In this document: positions 1-8,441 of the stretch, piece after piece
Position numbering within the stretch: the stretch's first letter is position 1
How the letters are laid out: each line of letters opens with the position of its first letter
Assembly (NCBI GenBank): GCA_020053735.1
Contig: JAGVMP010000003.1
Location: 1-53,367, forward strand
Origin: Pseudomonadota bacterium
GTDB lineage: Bacteria; Pseudomonadota; Gammaproteobacteria; Burkholderiales; Methylophilaceae
Reading direction: 5' to 3'
Length of the DNA stretch: 53,367 bases
The notes under the pieces: model-generated
Told to the model about the DNA's origin: nothing
The model's input: the letters and a program-made list of their open reading frames with translations, nothing else
The model's database searches: none
Made by a program: the position numbers and the translations under genes

Positions 1-40
1 ATAATAACGTTTGTATTGTAAAAAACCTTCAAGGCTTAGC

Positions 41-1492
41 ATGTCCGATAAACAACATACAAAAGAGAGCTTAAGCGAAAGCCTGCAGCAGGTTATTTCT
101 CTCTTAGAGAAGCATAAACTAGTAGAAAATCTTGTACATAAACAAGGAGTGCCTAGCCACGACCTTGCAAAACAAGATTTGGTTGAGTTACTTGTACATA
201 GACAAAATTTAAGCGAACTACAAAAGAAATTAGATGCGCTGCACCCTGCTGACGTTGCGCATATTCTCGAAGCGTTGCCGCTTGAAGATCGCTTAAATCT
301 TTGGGAGCTAGTTAAGGCTGACAGAGATGGCGAAATTCTGCTGGAAGTCGCGGATTCAGTCAGACAAAGTTTGATTGCCGATATGGATTCGCAAGAACTG
401 TTGGCCGCTGCCGAACAGTTAGATGCAGATGAGCTAGCAGATTTAGCCCCAGACTTACCAAAAGACGTATTGCAAGATTTGATGGATAGCCTGGATGCGC
501 ACAATCGTGAGCGTTTACAATCCACCTTGTCCTATCCCGAAGATGCAGTTGGCGCACACATGGATTTTGATATTGTCACGATTCGTGAAGATATTACATT
601 GGAGGTGGCGTTGCGCTATCTGCGTCGCTTGGGCACTCTGCCAGAACTGACTGACAAATTATTTGTGGTGGATAGAAACGATATTTTGCAAGGCGTGTTG
701 CCATTGAAGCGTATGGTCGTAAGCGATCTGGAGGCGAATGTGGTTGATGTGATGGCAGCTGATTCGGTCAAGTTCCACCCGCAAGATATTATCGATGAAG
801 CAGCACAGGCTTTTGAGCGATATGACTTAGTGACCGCGCCAGTAGTAGATGCTAACAACAAGCTTGTAGGGCGCATTACAGTAGATGCGGTGATGGATTT
901 TATCCGAGATGAATCTGAATCCGACATGCTCTCTATGGCGGGTTTGCGAGATGAAGAAGACTTTTTTGCCTCTGTTTGGAAATCGGTACAAAACCGCTGG
1001 GCTTGGTTAGCGATTAATTTAATGACGGCTATTTTAGCTTCACGGGTAATCGGTTTATTTGAAGGCTCAATTGAAAAAATAGTCGCGTTGGCTGCGCTGA
1101 TGCCAATCGTCGCTGGTATAGGCGGCAATTCAGGCAACCAAACCACGACCATGATTGTGCGCGGTTTAGCTTTGGGACAAATTTCTGCACACAATATGCA
1201 ATCACTGATTAAAAAAGAAATGGGCGTGGCTTTACTAAATGGTTTATTGTGGGGTAGCGTGCTGGGTTTAATTGCTTATGCGCTTTATAGCAACTATCAA
1301 TTGGGTCTAGTGATGATGTCTGCGATGACATTAAACTTACTGTTAGCTGCCGTGATGGGCGTAGTCATTCCATTAAGGATGCATAAATCTGGCCGTGACC
1401 CTGCAGTGGGTACTAGCGTGTTGATTACAGCGGTGACCGATAGTGGTGGTTTTTTTATATTTTTGGGCTTAGCTACAATTTTCTTAATTTAG
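41..1492 (+). CDS. mgtE: Magnesium transporter MgtE
   Basis: This is a 483-residue inner-membrane Mg2+ channel/transporter of the MgtE family. The N-terminal helical MgtE_N domain spans roughly residues 60-165, a CBS-domain pair residues 170-290, and the C-terminal membrane domain starts near residue 320. The conserved pore stretch PIVAGIGGNSGNQ lies in the membrane part. I chose the ATG at 41 because an AAGG-type ribosome site lies just upstream; the frame is open 10 codons further 5', but those codons look untranslated. Length matches the family (about 450-490). In characterised MgtE proteins the cytosolic domains sense Mg2+ and gate the pore. The MscS-type channel follows after 12 bp, so co-transcription is likely. 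Confidence 0.95.
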   Translation: MSDKQHTKESLSESLQQVISLLEKHKLVENLVHKQGVPSHDLAKQDLVELLVHRQNLSELQKKLDALHPADVAHILEALPLEDRLNLWELVKADRDGEILLEVADSVRQSLIADMDSQELLAAAEQLDADELADLAPDLPKDVLQDLMDSLDAHNRERLQSTLSYPEDAVGAHMDFDIVTIREDITLEVALRYLRRLGTLPELTDKLFVVDRNDILQGVLPLKRMVVSDLEANVVDVMAADSVKFHPQDIIDEAAQAFERYDLVTAPVVDANNKLVGRITVDAVMDFIRDESESDMLSMAGLRDEEDFFASVWKSVQNRWAWLAINLMTAILASRVIGLFEGSIEKIVALAALMPIVAGIGGNSGNQTTTMIVRGLALGQISAHNMQSLIKKEMGVALLNGLLWGSVLGLIAYALYSNYQLGLVMMSAMTLNLLLAAVMGVVIPLRMHKSGRDPAVGTSVLITAVTDSGGFFIFLGLATIFLI

Positions 1493-1504
1493 TATGCATT
1501 TAAT

Positions 1505-2749
1505 ATGAACGCAGAAATTCAACTTATTTGGCAGGAAATACAAGCCGACATTAAAACCCCAGTCATCATGTGGCAATTCGCCATCATTGTGGCTGCTGTC
1601 GCGACAGCATGGCTAATTAACGGTGCTTTACGCAACTATGTGATGTTGCGGGCGCCAGAGCATTGGAAGGTCGCCATCGGTAGTATTAATCGCACCTTGT
1701 TTCCGCTTTCAACACTGGTATTTATATTAATTAGCCAATGGGTGCTCTCTGGCTGGCAACATACAAGCTTACTGCAACTTGCAAGTCGGCTGTTCCTTGC
1801 CATGGCAGTTATTCGTTTAATAGTGTATTTGTTACGCTATTTATTTTCGCCTGGGGGCTGGCTCAAAACACTTGAAAGTATTATTGGCTGGAGTGTGTGG
1901 GGCGTTCTGGCGTTGCATTTAACGGGGGTGCTGCCACAGATTATTCAAGGCTTGGCCGACATGCGCTTCAATATAGGCAAAAATCCAGTGAATTTGCTGT
2001 TGGTATTGCAGGCCTTGCTTACCGTACTTATTACTATTTTTATCGCCTTATGGTTGAGCCGCTTAATAGAAAATAAGTTAATGCGTGCCGAGCAGGTCAA
2101 TGTTAATTTACGCGTAGTCTTAGGCAAACTTATCCGCATTATGTTGCTATTTATTGCGACCCTGGTGGCTTTGTCTGCTGTTGGTTTAGATATTACCCTG
2201 CTCTCAGTATTTGGCGGTGCATTGGGCGTGGGTTTGGGTTTTGGTTTACAGCGTATTGCTAGTAACTATGTAAGCGGATTTATCATCCTGCTTGATAAAT
2301 CAATGCAAATCGGAGATGTCGTCACCGTTGATAAACATTACGGTGTAGTGCGTGATATGCGCTCACGTTATATGGTGCTGGCCAAACATGACGATACGCA
2401 CGTGATTATTCCTAATGAATCACTTATTACCATGGCGGTAGTCAATCACTCGCGTACTTCGCATACCGAACGTGTGCAATTGCAGTTTACAATAGCGTTT
2501 GATAGTGATCTTGAGCAGGTGATTGCGTTAGCGATAGAAATTGCAAGTAAACAGCAGCGTGTGTTAGCAACGCCAGCACCAGAGGCACAAGTAAACAGCT
2601 TTGGCGAGCATGGGGTTGAGCTGATATTAACAGTGTGGGTAGCTGATCCAGAAAATGGGGTGGGTGGTTTGCGCTCAGCCATTTATCTAGATATTTGGAA
2701 GGCCTTTAAACAGCATGAGATTAAATTTGTGAAGCCAGCGCCAAAGTAG
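1505..2749 (+). CDS. Mechanosensitive ion channel, MscS family
   Basis: This 414-residue membrane protein belongs to the MscS superfamily, whose members open under membrane tension to release solutes during osmotic downshock. Several hydrophobic segments (about residues 22-40, 65-82, 95-112, 125-145, 163-185, 208-225) precede a Gly-rich pore helix at about 237-249 (GGALGVGLGFGLQ), the signature of the MscS TM3. A soluble beta domain follows, with the typical region around IGDVVTVD. It is longer than E. coli MscS (286 aa) because of extra N-terminal membrane helices, as in the YbdG/YnaI type. It sits 12 bp after mgtE and a bidirectional terminator follows. Confidence 0.9.
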   Translation: MNAEIQLIWQEIQADIKTPVIMWQFAIIVAAVATAWLINGALRNYVMLRAPEHWKVAIGSINRTLFPLSTLVFILISQWVLSGWQHTSLLQLASRLFLAMAVIRLIVYLLRYLFSPGGWLKTLESIIGWSVWGVLALHLTGVLPQIIQGLADMRFNIGKNPVNLLLVLQALLTVLITIFIALWLSRLIENKLMRAEQVNVNLRVVLGKLIRIMLLFIATLVALSAVGLDITLLSVFGGALGVGLGFGLQRIASNYVSGFIILLDKSMQIGDVVTVDKHYGVVRDMRSRYMVLAKHDDTHVIIPNESLITMAVVNHSRTSHTERVQLQFTIAFDSDLEQVIALAIEIASKQQRVLATPAPEAQVNSFGEHGVELILTVWVADPENGVGGLRSAIYLDIWKAFKQHEIKFVKPAPK

Positions 2750-2776
2750 CGTATTTGTGGTAATGAGAAAGGCAAT

Positions 2777-2806
2777 AAAAAAGCCAGCAACGTAGCTGGC
2801 TTTTTA
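2777..2806. terminator. Bidirectional intrinsic terminator
   Basis: An 8-bp stem AAGCCAGC/GCTGGCTT with a 6-nt loop is flanked by an A-run on the left and a T-run on the right. It can terminate both the rightward mgtE-mscS transcript and the leftward rpmB-rpmG transcript, which converge here. Confidence 0.8.
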
Positions 2807-2828
2807 AAACTTAAACCTAATTCTAGGT

Positions 2829-2984
2829 TTATTTTAATTTGGTTTCTTTATAGATGACATGCTTACGAACAACAGGATCAAATTTTTTGATTTCCATTTT
2901 TTCTGGCATGGTACGTTTGTTTTTAGTAGTGGTATAAAAATGACCTGTACCAGCACTTGATTCTAATTTAATTTTCTCACGCAT
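2829..2984 (-). CDS. rpmG: 50S ribosomal protein L33
   Basis: This 51-residue basic protein begins [20 protein letters not shown] and ends [11 protein letters not shown], which is the L33 pattern of the Cys-free (zinc-independent) type, since no CxxC pairs are present. L33 is a small protein of the large ribosomal subunit near the E site. It lies 14 bp downstream of rpmB on the same strand, the usual rpmBG arrangement, and would be transcribed from the same promoter. Confidence 0.96.
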   Translation of the reverse strand: MREKIKLESSAGTGHFYTTTKNKRTMPEKMEIKKFDPVVRKHVIYKETKLK

Positions 2985-2998
2985 GATGTTCTTCTACC

Positions 2999-3235
2999 TT
3001 AGATTTTTTGGCCAGCAGCACGCATATCTGCAAGCACGGCATCAATACCGTTTTTGTCAATAGTACGTAACGCATTGTTAGTAATACGCATGCTCACCCA
3101 GCGGTTTTCGCTTTCAACCCAAAATTTACGGTTTTGTAAATTAGGTAAAAAACGGCGTTTTGTTTTGTTTTGTGCGTGAGAAACATTGTTACCCACCATT
3201 GGCTTTTTGCCAGTTACCATACATACACGTGCCAT
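2999..3235 (-). CDS. rpmB: 50S ribosomal protein L28
   Basis: This 78-residue protein starts [20 protein letters not shown], the canonical L28 N-terminus, and ends with the usual [24 protein letters not shown] tail. The frame is open four codons upstream, but the ATG at 3235 gives the family length and has a GGAG ribosome site 6 nt before it. It is a structural protein of the large ribosomal subunit and the first gene of rpmB-rpmG. Confidence 0.97.
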   Translation of the reverse strand: MARVCMVTGKKPMVGNNVSHAQNKTKRRFLPNLQNRKFWVESENRWVSMRITNNALRTIDKNGIDAVLADMRAAGQKI

Positions 3236-3274
3236 GGTTATCTCCAAATACTTTGCTTTTTGCGAAAGAGCGCA

Positions 3275-3304
3275 ATTATAGTACGAAACCTAGGTTTGTT
3301 TCAA
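3275..3304 (-). promoter_or_regulatory. Sigma-70 promoter of rpmB-rpmG
   Basis: On the minus strand a -35 TTGAAA (complement of 3299-3304) is followed by an 18-bp spacer and a perfect -10 TATAAT (complement of 3275-3280). It lies about 40 bp upstream of the rpmB start. Confidence 0.75.
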
Positions 3305-3354
3305 GGTTTATTCAGCCTAAATATAAGATTTTGTAGTGGTTTTTTAATATTTCT

Positions 3355-3807
3355 CTAGTGCTTGCCAGTGCTTCCAAATCCACCATCAGCACGTTCAGAG
3401 ACGGTAAATTCATCCACCACATGAAAATCGGCTTGTACCACTGGCACAATCACCAATTGCGCAATGCGCTCCATGGGGTTGAGTAAGAATGACTCTTTGC
3501 TGCGATTCCAGCACGAAACTAATAATTGACCTTGATAATCCGAGTCGATTAAACCCACCAAGTTGCCCAATACAATACCGTGTTTATGGCCTAATCCAGA
3601 GCGTGGCAGAATCAGTGCGGCATAATAAGCGTTATCAATGTGAATCGCCATACCAGTGGGTATCATCACGGTTTCACCAGACTGTATGGTTTGTGTATGC
3701 TCAATGCAAGCCCGTAAATCCAAGCCTGCAGAACCAGGCGTGGCGTAGGCGGGCATCATATGATGTAAACGCGGGTCAAGAATTTTTAAGTCAACAGTAA
3801 TGCTCAT
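3355..3807 (-). CDS. dut: Deoxyuridine 5'-triphosphate nucleotidohydrolase
   Basis: This 150-residue trimeric dUTPase hydrolyses dUTP to dUMP and PPi, keeping uracil out of DNA and feeding dTMP synthesis. Visible family motifs are [10 protein letters not shown] (motif 1, near residue 24), [10 protein letters not shown] (motif 2), [11 protein letters not shown] (motif 3) and the C-terminal Gly-rich motif [10 protein letters not shown] (motif 5). Length is standard. It follows coaBC by 28 bp on the same strand, the classical coaBC-dut pairing. The full-length ung at 39.6 kb acts against the same uracil problem. Confidence 0.97.
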   Translation of the reverse strand: MSITVDLKILDPRLHHMMPAYATPGSAGLDLRACIEHTQTIQSGETVMIPTGMAIHIDNAYYAALILPRSGLGHKHGIVLGNLVGLIDSDYQGQLLVSCWNRSKESFLLNPMERIAQLVIVPVVQADFHVVDEFTVSERADGGFGSTGKH

Positions 3808-3835
3808 AATCGTTTTCCAGAGAGAGGTCTTGTTG

Positions 3836-5014
3836 TTAAATGAGTCGGCTCAAGTGCGTCAAAATTTCGTTCGCTAATACCTTCTTGCATGCGCGTGGCA
3901 AAGTGTGTGCCCCATTATTGTCAAGTAACGTTAGGGTGGCATCATCTTGTCCCATGCTTTCACCGACCAAATTAGCTACCAATAAAGGTAGTTTTTTGGC
4001 TTGACGCTTGGTTTCAGCATGTTTCAATAAATCTTGAGTTTCAGCGGCAAAGCCAACACAAAATGGCGCATTTGGCAGGCTGGCAACTTCTGCCAAAATA
4101 TCTTTATTGGGCTGGAGTTCTATATTGAGCGTTGCGGTTTGCTTTTTAATTTTTTGCACGCTGGGTTTGCTGGGCGAGTAATCCGCGACTGCGGCCACGC
4201 TGATAAAAATATCTTGGTTTGAAATATTGGACATTACCGCTTGGTACATGGCCTGAGCGTTGGTGGCGTTGATATTAGTAATATTGGCAGGCGGTGTTAA
4301 TGCGGTCGCACCACTCACCAAAGTGACTTTTGCGCCCATGTTGATGGCCGCTTGAGCCAGTGCATAACCCATTTTCCCACTGCTTAAATTGGTAATGGCA
4401 CGCACTGGGTCTATCATCTCTAGTGTGGCACCAGCGGTAATCAGCACGCGTTTTCCCGCTAATAATTTGGGCGTAAAGTGCGCTTCTATTGCTGACAACA
4501 ACTCTTCAGCTTCTAGCATGCGGCCAAGTCCAACTTCGCCGCAGGCTTGCTCACCAGTATCTGGTCCTAATATATGTGCACCATCTGCTGTAAGCTGCGC
4601 GATGTTGCGTTGTGTGGCTGGGTTATCCCACATTTGCTTATTCATGGCTGGCGCAACTAGCAGCGGACAGTCTCTAGCGAGACATAAGGTAGATAACAAA
4701 TCATCGGCTCGACCATGTACCAGCTTGGCGATAAAATCTGCACTGGCGGGGGCGATTAAAATCGCATCAGCATCGCGACTTAGCTCGATATGGGGCATGC
4801 CATTTGAAATTGAGCTGTCCCACATGCCAATAAACACAGGCTTGCCAGATAAGGCTTGCATCGTAACAGGCGTGATAAATTGACAAGCAGCTTCAGTCAT
4901 GACCACTTGCACGGCTATATTTTTCTTAACTAGCAAGCGTACCAACTCTGCCGCTTTATAAGCTGCAATGCCGCCCGTAATGCCTAAGACTAATTTTTTG
5001 TTTGCTTGACCCAT
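3836..5014 (-). CDS. coaBC: Bifunctional phosphopantothenoylcysteine decarboxylase / phosphopantothenate-cysteine ligase
   Basis: This 392-residue flavoprotein fuses the two enzymes that turn 4'-phosphopantothenate into 4'-phosphopantetheine in coenzyme A synthesis. The N-terminal CoaC half (about 1-185) has the flavin-binding [11 protein letters not shown] start, the catalytic-His region ([12 protein letters not shown]) and the substrate motif [12 protein letters not shown]. The CoaB half (about 190-392) carries the conserved TAGAT.E.IDPVR and [12 protein letters not shown] segments. Length is normal. It is the first gene of coaBC-dut and is divergent from the exported protease gene to the right. 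Confidence 0.97.
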   Translation of the reverse strand: MGQANKKLVLGITGGIAAYKAAELVRLLVKKNIAVQVVMTEAACQFITPVTMQALSGKPVFIGMWDSSISNGMPHIELSRDADAILIAPASADFIAKLVHGRADDLLSTLCLARDCPLLVAPAMNKQMWDNPATQRNIAQLTADGAHILGPDTGEQACGEVGLGRMLEAEELLSAIEAHFTPKLLAGKRVLITAGATLEMIDPVRAITNLSSGKMGYALAQAAINMGAKVTLVSGATALTPPANITNINATNAQAMYQAVMSNISNQDIFISVAAVADYSPSKPSVQKIKKQTATLNIELQPNKDILAEVASLPNAPFCVGFAAETQDLLKHAETKRQAKKLPLLVANLVGESMGQDDATLTLLDNNGAHTLPRACKKVLANEILTHLSRLI

Positions 5015-5120
5015 AGCATGATTTTATATGAAAGGCGCTTGAATAGCGATGTGTGCGATAACGCCTTAATGCTGATAATATTCATAAAATCTATAGTGAG
5101 GAAATTGATATGGGAACCCA

Positions 5121-5885
5121 ATGTTTAAAAAAATAAGAATTTTTGTTTTGTTAATTGTATTCGCAACGGTGCTTCAACAAACTTTTTTAGACAAGGCCGA
5201 CTTAACGTGGAAAGATAATTTTTATGTGGCAGTTTATCCTGTGAATGCGGATGGCAGTGCCGAAGTAGCGAGTTATATTAAAACACTGACGCGCGATGAT
5301 TTTGAGCCGATGGCCGAGTATTTTGCTGAGGAGGGTGCGCGTTACAACCTAGGCTTGCGCCGCCCAGTGGAAGTGCAACTGGGTGACGTGGTCAACGAAG
5401 TTCCACCAGCACCGCCCATTGGTGGTAGCGTATTTAGCACTATGCTTTGGAGTCTAAAATTTCGCTGGTTTGCATGGAATAATAGTCCAGATGTGCCGGT
5501 AAAGCCTGATATTCGGCTCTACTTGCTTTACCACGACCCAGCTACAACGCTGGCATTGTCGCACTCAACCGCTTTAAATAAAGGCCGTATCGGCCGCGTT
5601 AATTTGTTTGGCAATAAAAGCTATGCCAAGCAAAATTTGGTGATTACCGCGCACGAACTACTACATACACTCACTGCAAGCGATAAATATGATTTAGCCA
5701 GCACGCTACCCACTTACCCCGATGGCTTTGCTCAGCCGGACAAATCGCCCCTTTACCCACAAGATTTCGCCGAATTGATGGGAGGCAGGATTGACGTGAA
5801 TGAAACCAAGGCTGAGATACCTAAAAGCCTAGCACAAACGCTGATTGGCGAGAAAACGGCGCGTGAAATTGGTTGGATGAAGTGA
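5121..5885 (+). CDS. Uncharacterised exported metzincin-like metalloprotease
   Basis: I cannot place this 254-residue protein in a named family. It has an N-terminal hydrophobic segment (residues 5-20) that could be a signal anchor, so the rest is probably periplasmic. A zinc-protease core is visible at residues 178-188, HELLHTLTASD. It reads HExxHxxTxxD, the metzincin spacing HExxHxxGxxH/D with Asp as candidate third ligand and Thr in place of the usual Gly. A Met-turn candidate (AELMGG, Met220) follows 32 residues later, also as in metzincins. It sits between divergent coaBC and radC. The protease call is inferred from motifs alone; the substrate is unknown. Confidence 0.6.
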   Translation: MFKKIRIFVLLIVFATVLQQTFLDKADLTWKDNFYVAVYPVNADGSAEVASYIKTLTRDDFEPMAEYFAEEGARYNLGLRRPVEVQLGDVVNEVPPAPPIGGSVFSTMLWSLKFRWFAWNNSPDVPVKPDIRLYLLYHDPATTLALSHSTALNKGRIGRVNLFGNKSYAKQNLVITAHELLHTLTASDKYDLASTLPTYPDGFAQPDKSPLYPQDFAELMGGRIDVNETKAEIPKSLAQTLIGEKTAREIGWMK

Positions 5886-6000
5886 TGCTGGTTCTTTCTC
5901 AAAATAAAAAAGAACAAGGCAAACGAGTGAAGACAGTACATCTTTGCGTACGGCGAACGAAGTTTAACGCCATTATTTTTTATTTTCAGGAAGAACACAA

Positions 6001-6675
6001 ATGGCGATAACCGACTGGCCTGCCGCCGAACGGCCAAGAGAGAAGTTAATCGAGCTCGGTGCACATGCGCTGTCTGATGCCGAGTTGCTGGCTATTTTTT
6101 TACGGGTTGGCGTGGTGGGTAAAAGTGCAGTGGATTTAGCGCGTGATTTGCTCAGTCAGTTCGGTAGTTTAAATAGCATTTTTGCAGCAACAGAACATGA
6201 ACTTAGCCAAGTGCATGGCATCGGTAGTAGCAAGTACGTGCAATTACAGGCGATTTTTGAAATGAGCCGCCGTGCACTTAACGAGCAATTGCAACGACGT
6301 GACGTATTGGCTTCACCGCAAACGGTGCGTGATTACTTGGTGCTTAAGTTGAGCAGTTATGCAAAAGAGGTGTTTTTGGTGCTGTTTTTGGATACACAAA
6401 ACCGCCTATTGGCGACTGAAGAAATGTTTAGCGGTAGTCTCACCGAAACCAGCGTGTATCCGCGCGAAATTGTGAAACGTGTTTTGCATCACAATGCGGC
6501 TGCAGTGATTTTTGCGCATAACCATCCCACCGGCAATGTCAAACAAAGCCAAGCAGATGAGCTGTTGACCAAACAATTGCAGCAAGCACTAGCGTTAATC
6601 GATGTGAAAGTACTGGATCATTTTATTGTGGCGGGGAACAATACTCTGTCATTTTCACAGACTGGCTTGCTATAA
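6001..6675 (+). CDS. radC: RadC-family JAB/MPN domain protein
   Basis: This 224-residue protein has the RadC layout: an N-terminal helix-hairpin-helix region ([12 protein letters not shown], about 71-84) and a C-terminal MPN/JAB domain with the metal motif HNHPTG...S..D (His173, His175, Asp186). The family was linked to DNA repair, but that role is doubtful for E. coli RadC and its biochemical activity is unsettled. Length is typical. The gene often neighbours coaBC-dut in proteobacteria, as here. It ends just before a hairpin repeat and is convergent with the TPR-methyltransferase gene. Confidence 0.93.
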   Translation: MAITDWPAAERPREKLIELGAHALSDAELLAIFLRVGVVGKSAVDLARDLLSQFGSLNSIFAATEHELSQVHGIGSSKYVQLQAIFEMSRRALNEQLQRRDVLASPQTVRDYLVLKLSSYAKEVFLVLFLDTQNRLLATEEMFSGSLTETSVYPREIVKRVLHHNAAAVIFAHNHPTGNVKQSQADELLTKQLQQALALIDVKVLDHFIVAGNNTLSFSQTGLL

Positions 6676-6687
6676 GATCAAATGGCC

Positions 6688-6724
6688 TGCCCTGTAAGGC
6701 GCATGGATATTGGCTTGCTGGGCA
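6688..6724. repeat. 37-bp hairpin repeat, copy A
   Basis: Two 13-bp arms (TGCCCTGTAAGGC and GGCTTGCTGGGCA) flank an 11-nt centre GCATGGATATT. Close relatives occur at 28886-28922 and 32909-32945. This copy lies between the converging radC and TPR-methyltransferase genes, where the hairpin could protect or terminate transcripts. Confidence 0.7.
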
Positions 6725-6735
6725 TGCCTAAAGTG

Positions 6736-8313
6736 TTATGTGATGCTGTGAAAGTAAAACCATGGCACCGCGCGATTATGTGCCGCGTTAATCACCACCA
6801 CTTGTCCCACTTTCACTTCAATGGGAGCATCAAATAAATATGCACACTGCTGCCAGTTAGACACTTTGGTGGTTTGTGAGGGGTGATTTTCAAACATGAC
6901 TTTACTGTCGCCATTCATATCTAATTGCATCCATTGCACTAGTCCATAACAGATGCCAGCGGTTTTGACGGTGATTTCTAGCGTTTTAGTTTGCGCAGGA
7001 AAATAGCCGTCACCTTCAAAATCAAACTCAAACGCGGCAATGCCGTCACTTAGTAATTGAATATCTAGGTCATTTCTGGCAATCATACGTTTTTTAGAAA
7101 CGATGCGGTTAAAGCCTTGTAAATTCAAGCCAAACGCATTATCCACCAGTAAGTTACGGCGAATATCCTCGCCTGTAAATAACCCCACCATAATGCTGCC
7201 CGCAGCAGGGATGACTTTGCCATTGGGTTTAAGCAGGCGCTGTTTTGCGTCTTCCAGACTTGGCAACACATGCTCACCTAGCATTTCACTCGAGAATATT
7301 TCTGATACCAAAATATCGGCTTTAGCGCGCATATATTTATCTTCTGCCGAGCCAACTTCAATCTCAGTCGATTTTTTTGCGATGACATCGATATTGGCAA
7401 AGCCATTATCGGCAATAATTTGTTGCGCAGTTTGTGCAATCAGCGGCACTGTTTCACAGGTGGTTACGTGTTTCGCGCCAAGCTTGGCTGCCATCATGGC
7501 CAACAAGCCAGAGCCTGTGCCAATTTCGAACACGGTTGATTCAGGCTTGATGACAGATTTAAGTGCATCAAAATAGGCTTGGTTACGATGCTGCTCATTC
7601 ATCATCGGCACATGCCATTCTGGCACCACGCGACTAAGCGCCAAATAAGCGCCTTGCTGTGCGGCAATGTTAGTGGGATTCATCGCCAGCACTTGGCGAA
7701 AATAGGTCAGCGCCTCGTCTGGCGCGGCCAGTTCTTTAAGCAGGGCGTCTAAATTGGCAAACGCCTCAGCCGAGTTTGGAGTAAGCGCCAGCGCGGCGAT
7801 AAAACTTTGTGCAGAGGCGTGCAAATCGCCTTGCGCTTTTAGCACAACACCCAAGTTGCTGTGCACCTCGGCATAATTGGGGCGCAGTGCCAGTGCTTTG
7901 CGGTAGCAGTCGCCAGCTTCTTGCAATTGGTCTATTTCTTGATAAGTGGCGCCTAAATTAACGTAGGCTTCTACATAATTAGGGTTCTCAGCCAGCGACT
8001 GTTTCATTAATTGCACTGCAGTTTTAAAATCACCCTTTTGTTTGGCGATTAAACCCAGTAAATGCAAGGCATCTGGCTGCTTGGGCAGCGCGCGGAGCAC
8101 TTGTTTATACAGTGTTTCAGCTTGCATTAAATTGCCCGCTTGATGCTGTGCCATAGCGCTTTGCAAGGCCTGCTGTGGTGACGCATGTTGCGATAATTGC
8201 GGTGCAGTGTTGGTGTGCGTTGGGTTTACACCAGTTTGCTCGCAACATTGTTTATATTTTTTGCCACTGCCGCATGGGCATGGGTCATTTCTGCCAATTT
8301 TATGGGATACCAT
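6736..8313 (-). CDS. SEC-C / TPR / PRMT-like methyltransferase fusion
   Basis: This 525-residue protein has three parts. Residues 6-24 are a SEC-C zinc motif ([18 protein letters not shown]). Residues about 45-225 hold five tetratricopeptide repeats (for example [20 protein letters not shown]). Residues about 232-525 form a class I SAM methyltransferase resembling eukaryotic PRMT7/PRMT9. The PRMT-like features are an entry segment [15 protein letters not shown], motif [21 protein letters not shown] (261-280), and a double-E loop [11 protein letters not shown] (Glu338 and Glu347, nine residues apart as in PRMT7). Protein-arginine methylation is inferred from these residues; the target is unknown. 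TPRs suggest protein partner binding. No operon partner is visible. Confidence 0.8.
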   Translation of the reverse strand: MVSHKIGRNDPCPCGSGKKYKQCCEQTGVNPTHTNTAPQLSQHASPQQALQSAMAQHQAGNLMQAETLYKQVLRALPKQPDALHLLGLIAKQKGDFKTAVQLMKQSLAENPNYVEAYVNLGATYQEIDQLQEAGDCYRKALALRPNYAEVHSNLGVVLKAQGDLHASAQSFIAALALTPNSAEAFANLDALLKELAAPDEALTYFRQVLAMNPTNIAAQQGAYLALSRVVPEWHVPMMNEQHRNQAYFDALKSVIKPESTVFEIGTGSGLLAMMAAKLGAKHVTTCETVPLIAQTAQQIIADNGFANIDVIAKKSTEIEVGSAEDKYMRAKADILVSEIFSSEMLGEHVLPSLEDAKQRLLKPNGKVIPAAGSIMVGLFTGEDIRRNLLVDNAFGLNLQGFNRIVSKKRMIARNDLDIQLLSDGIAAFEFDFEGDGYFPAQTKTLEITVKTAGICYGLVQWMQLDMNGDSKVMFENHPSQTTKVSNWQQCAYLFDAPIEVKVGQVVVINAAHNRAVPWFYFHSIT

Positions 8314-8441
8314 TTTAATAATACCGCTAGATTTTATATGCTAGTTATACGGGTGATCGAATTTTGATGATTGTATCAATTAATCAGAGTTACTCTAATC
8401 TTAAAGACTACTAATTTGTAGTTAGACCAAATACGTAGCCA

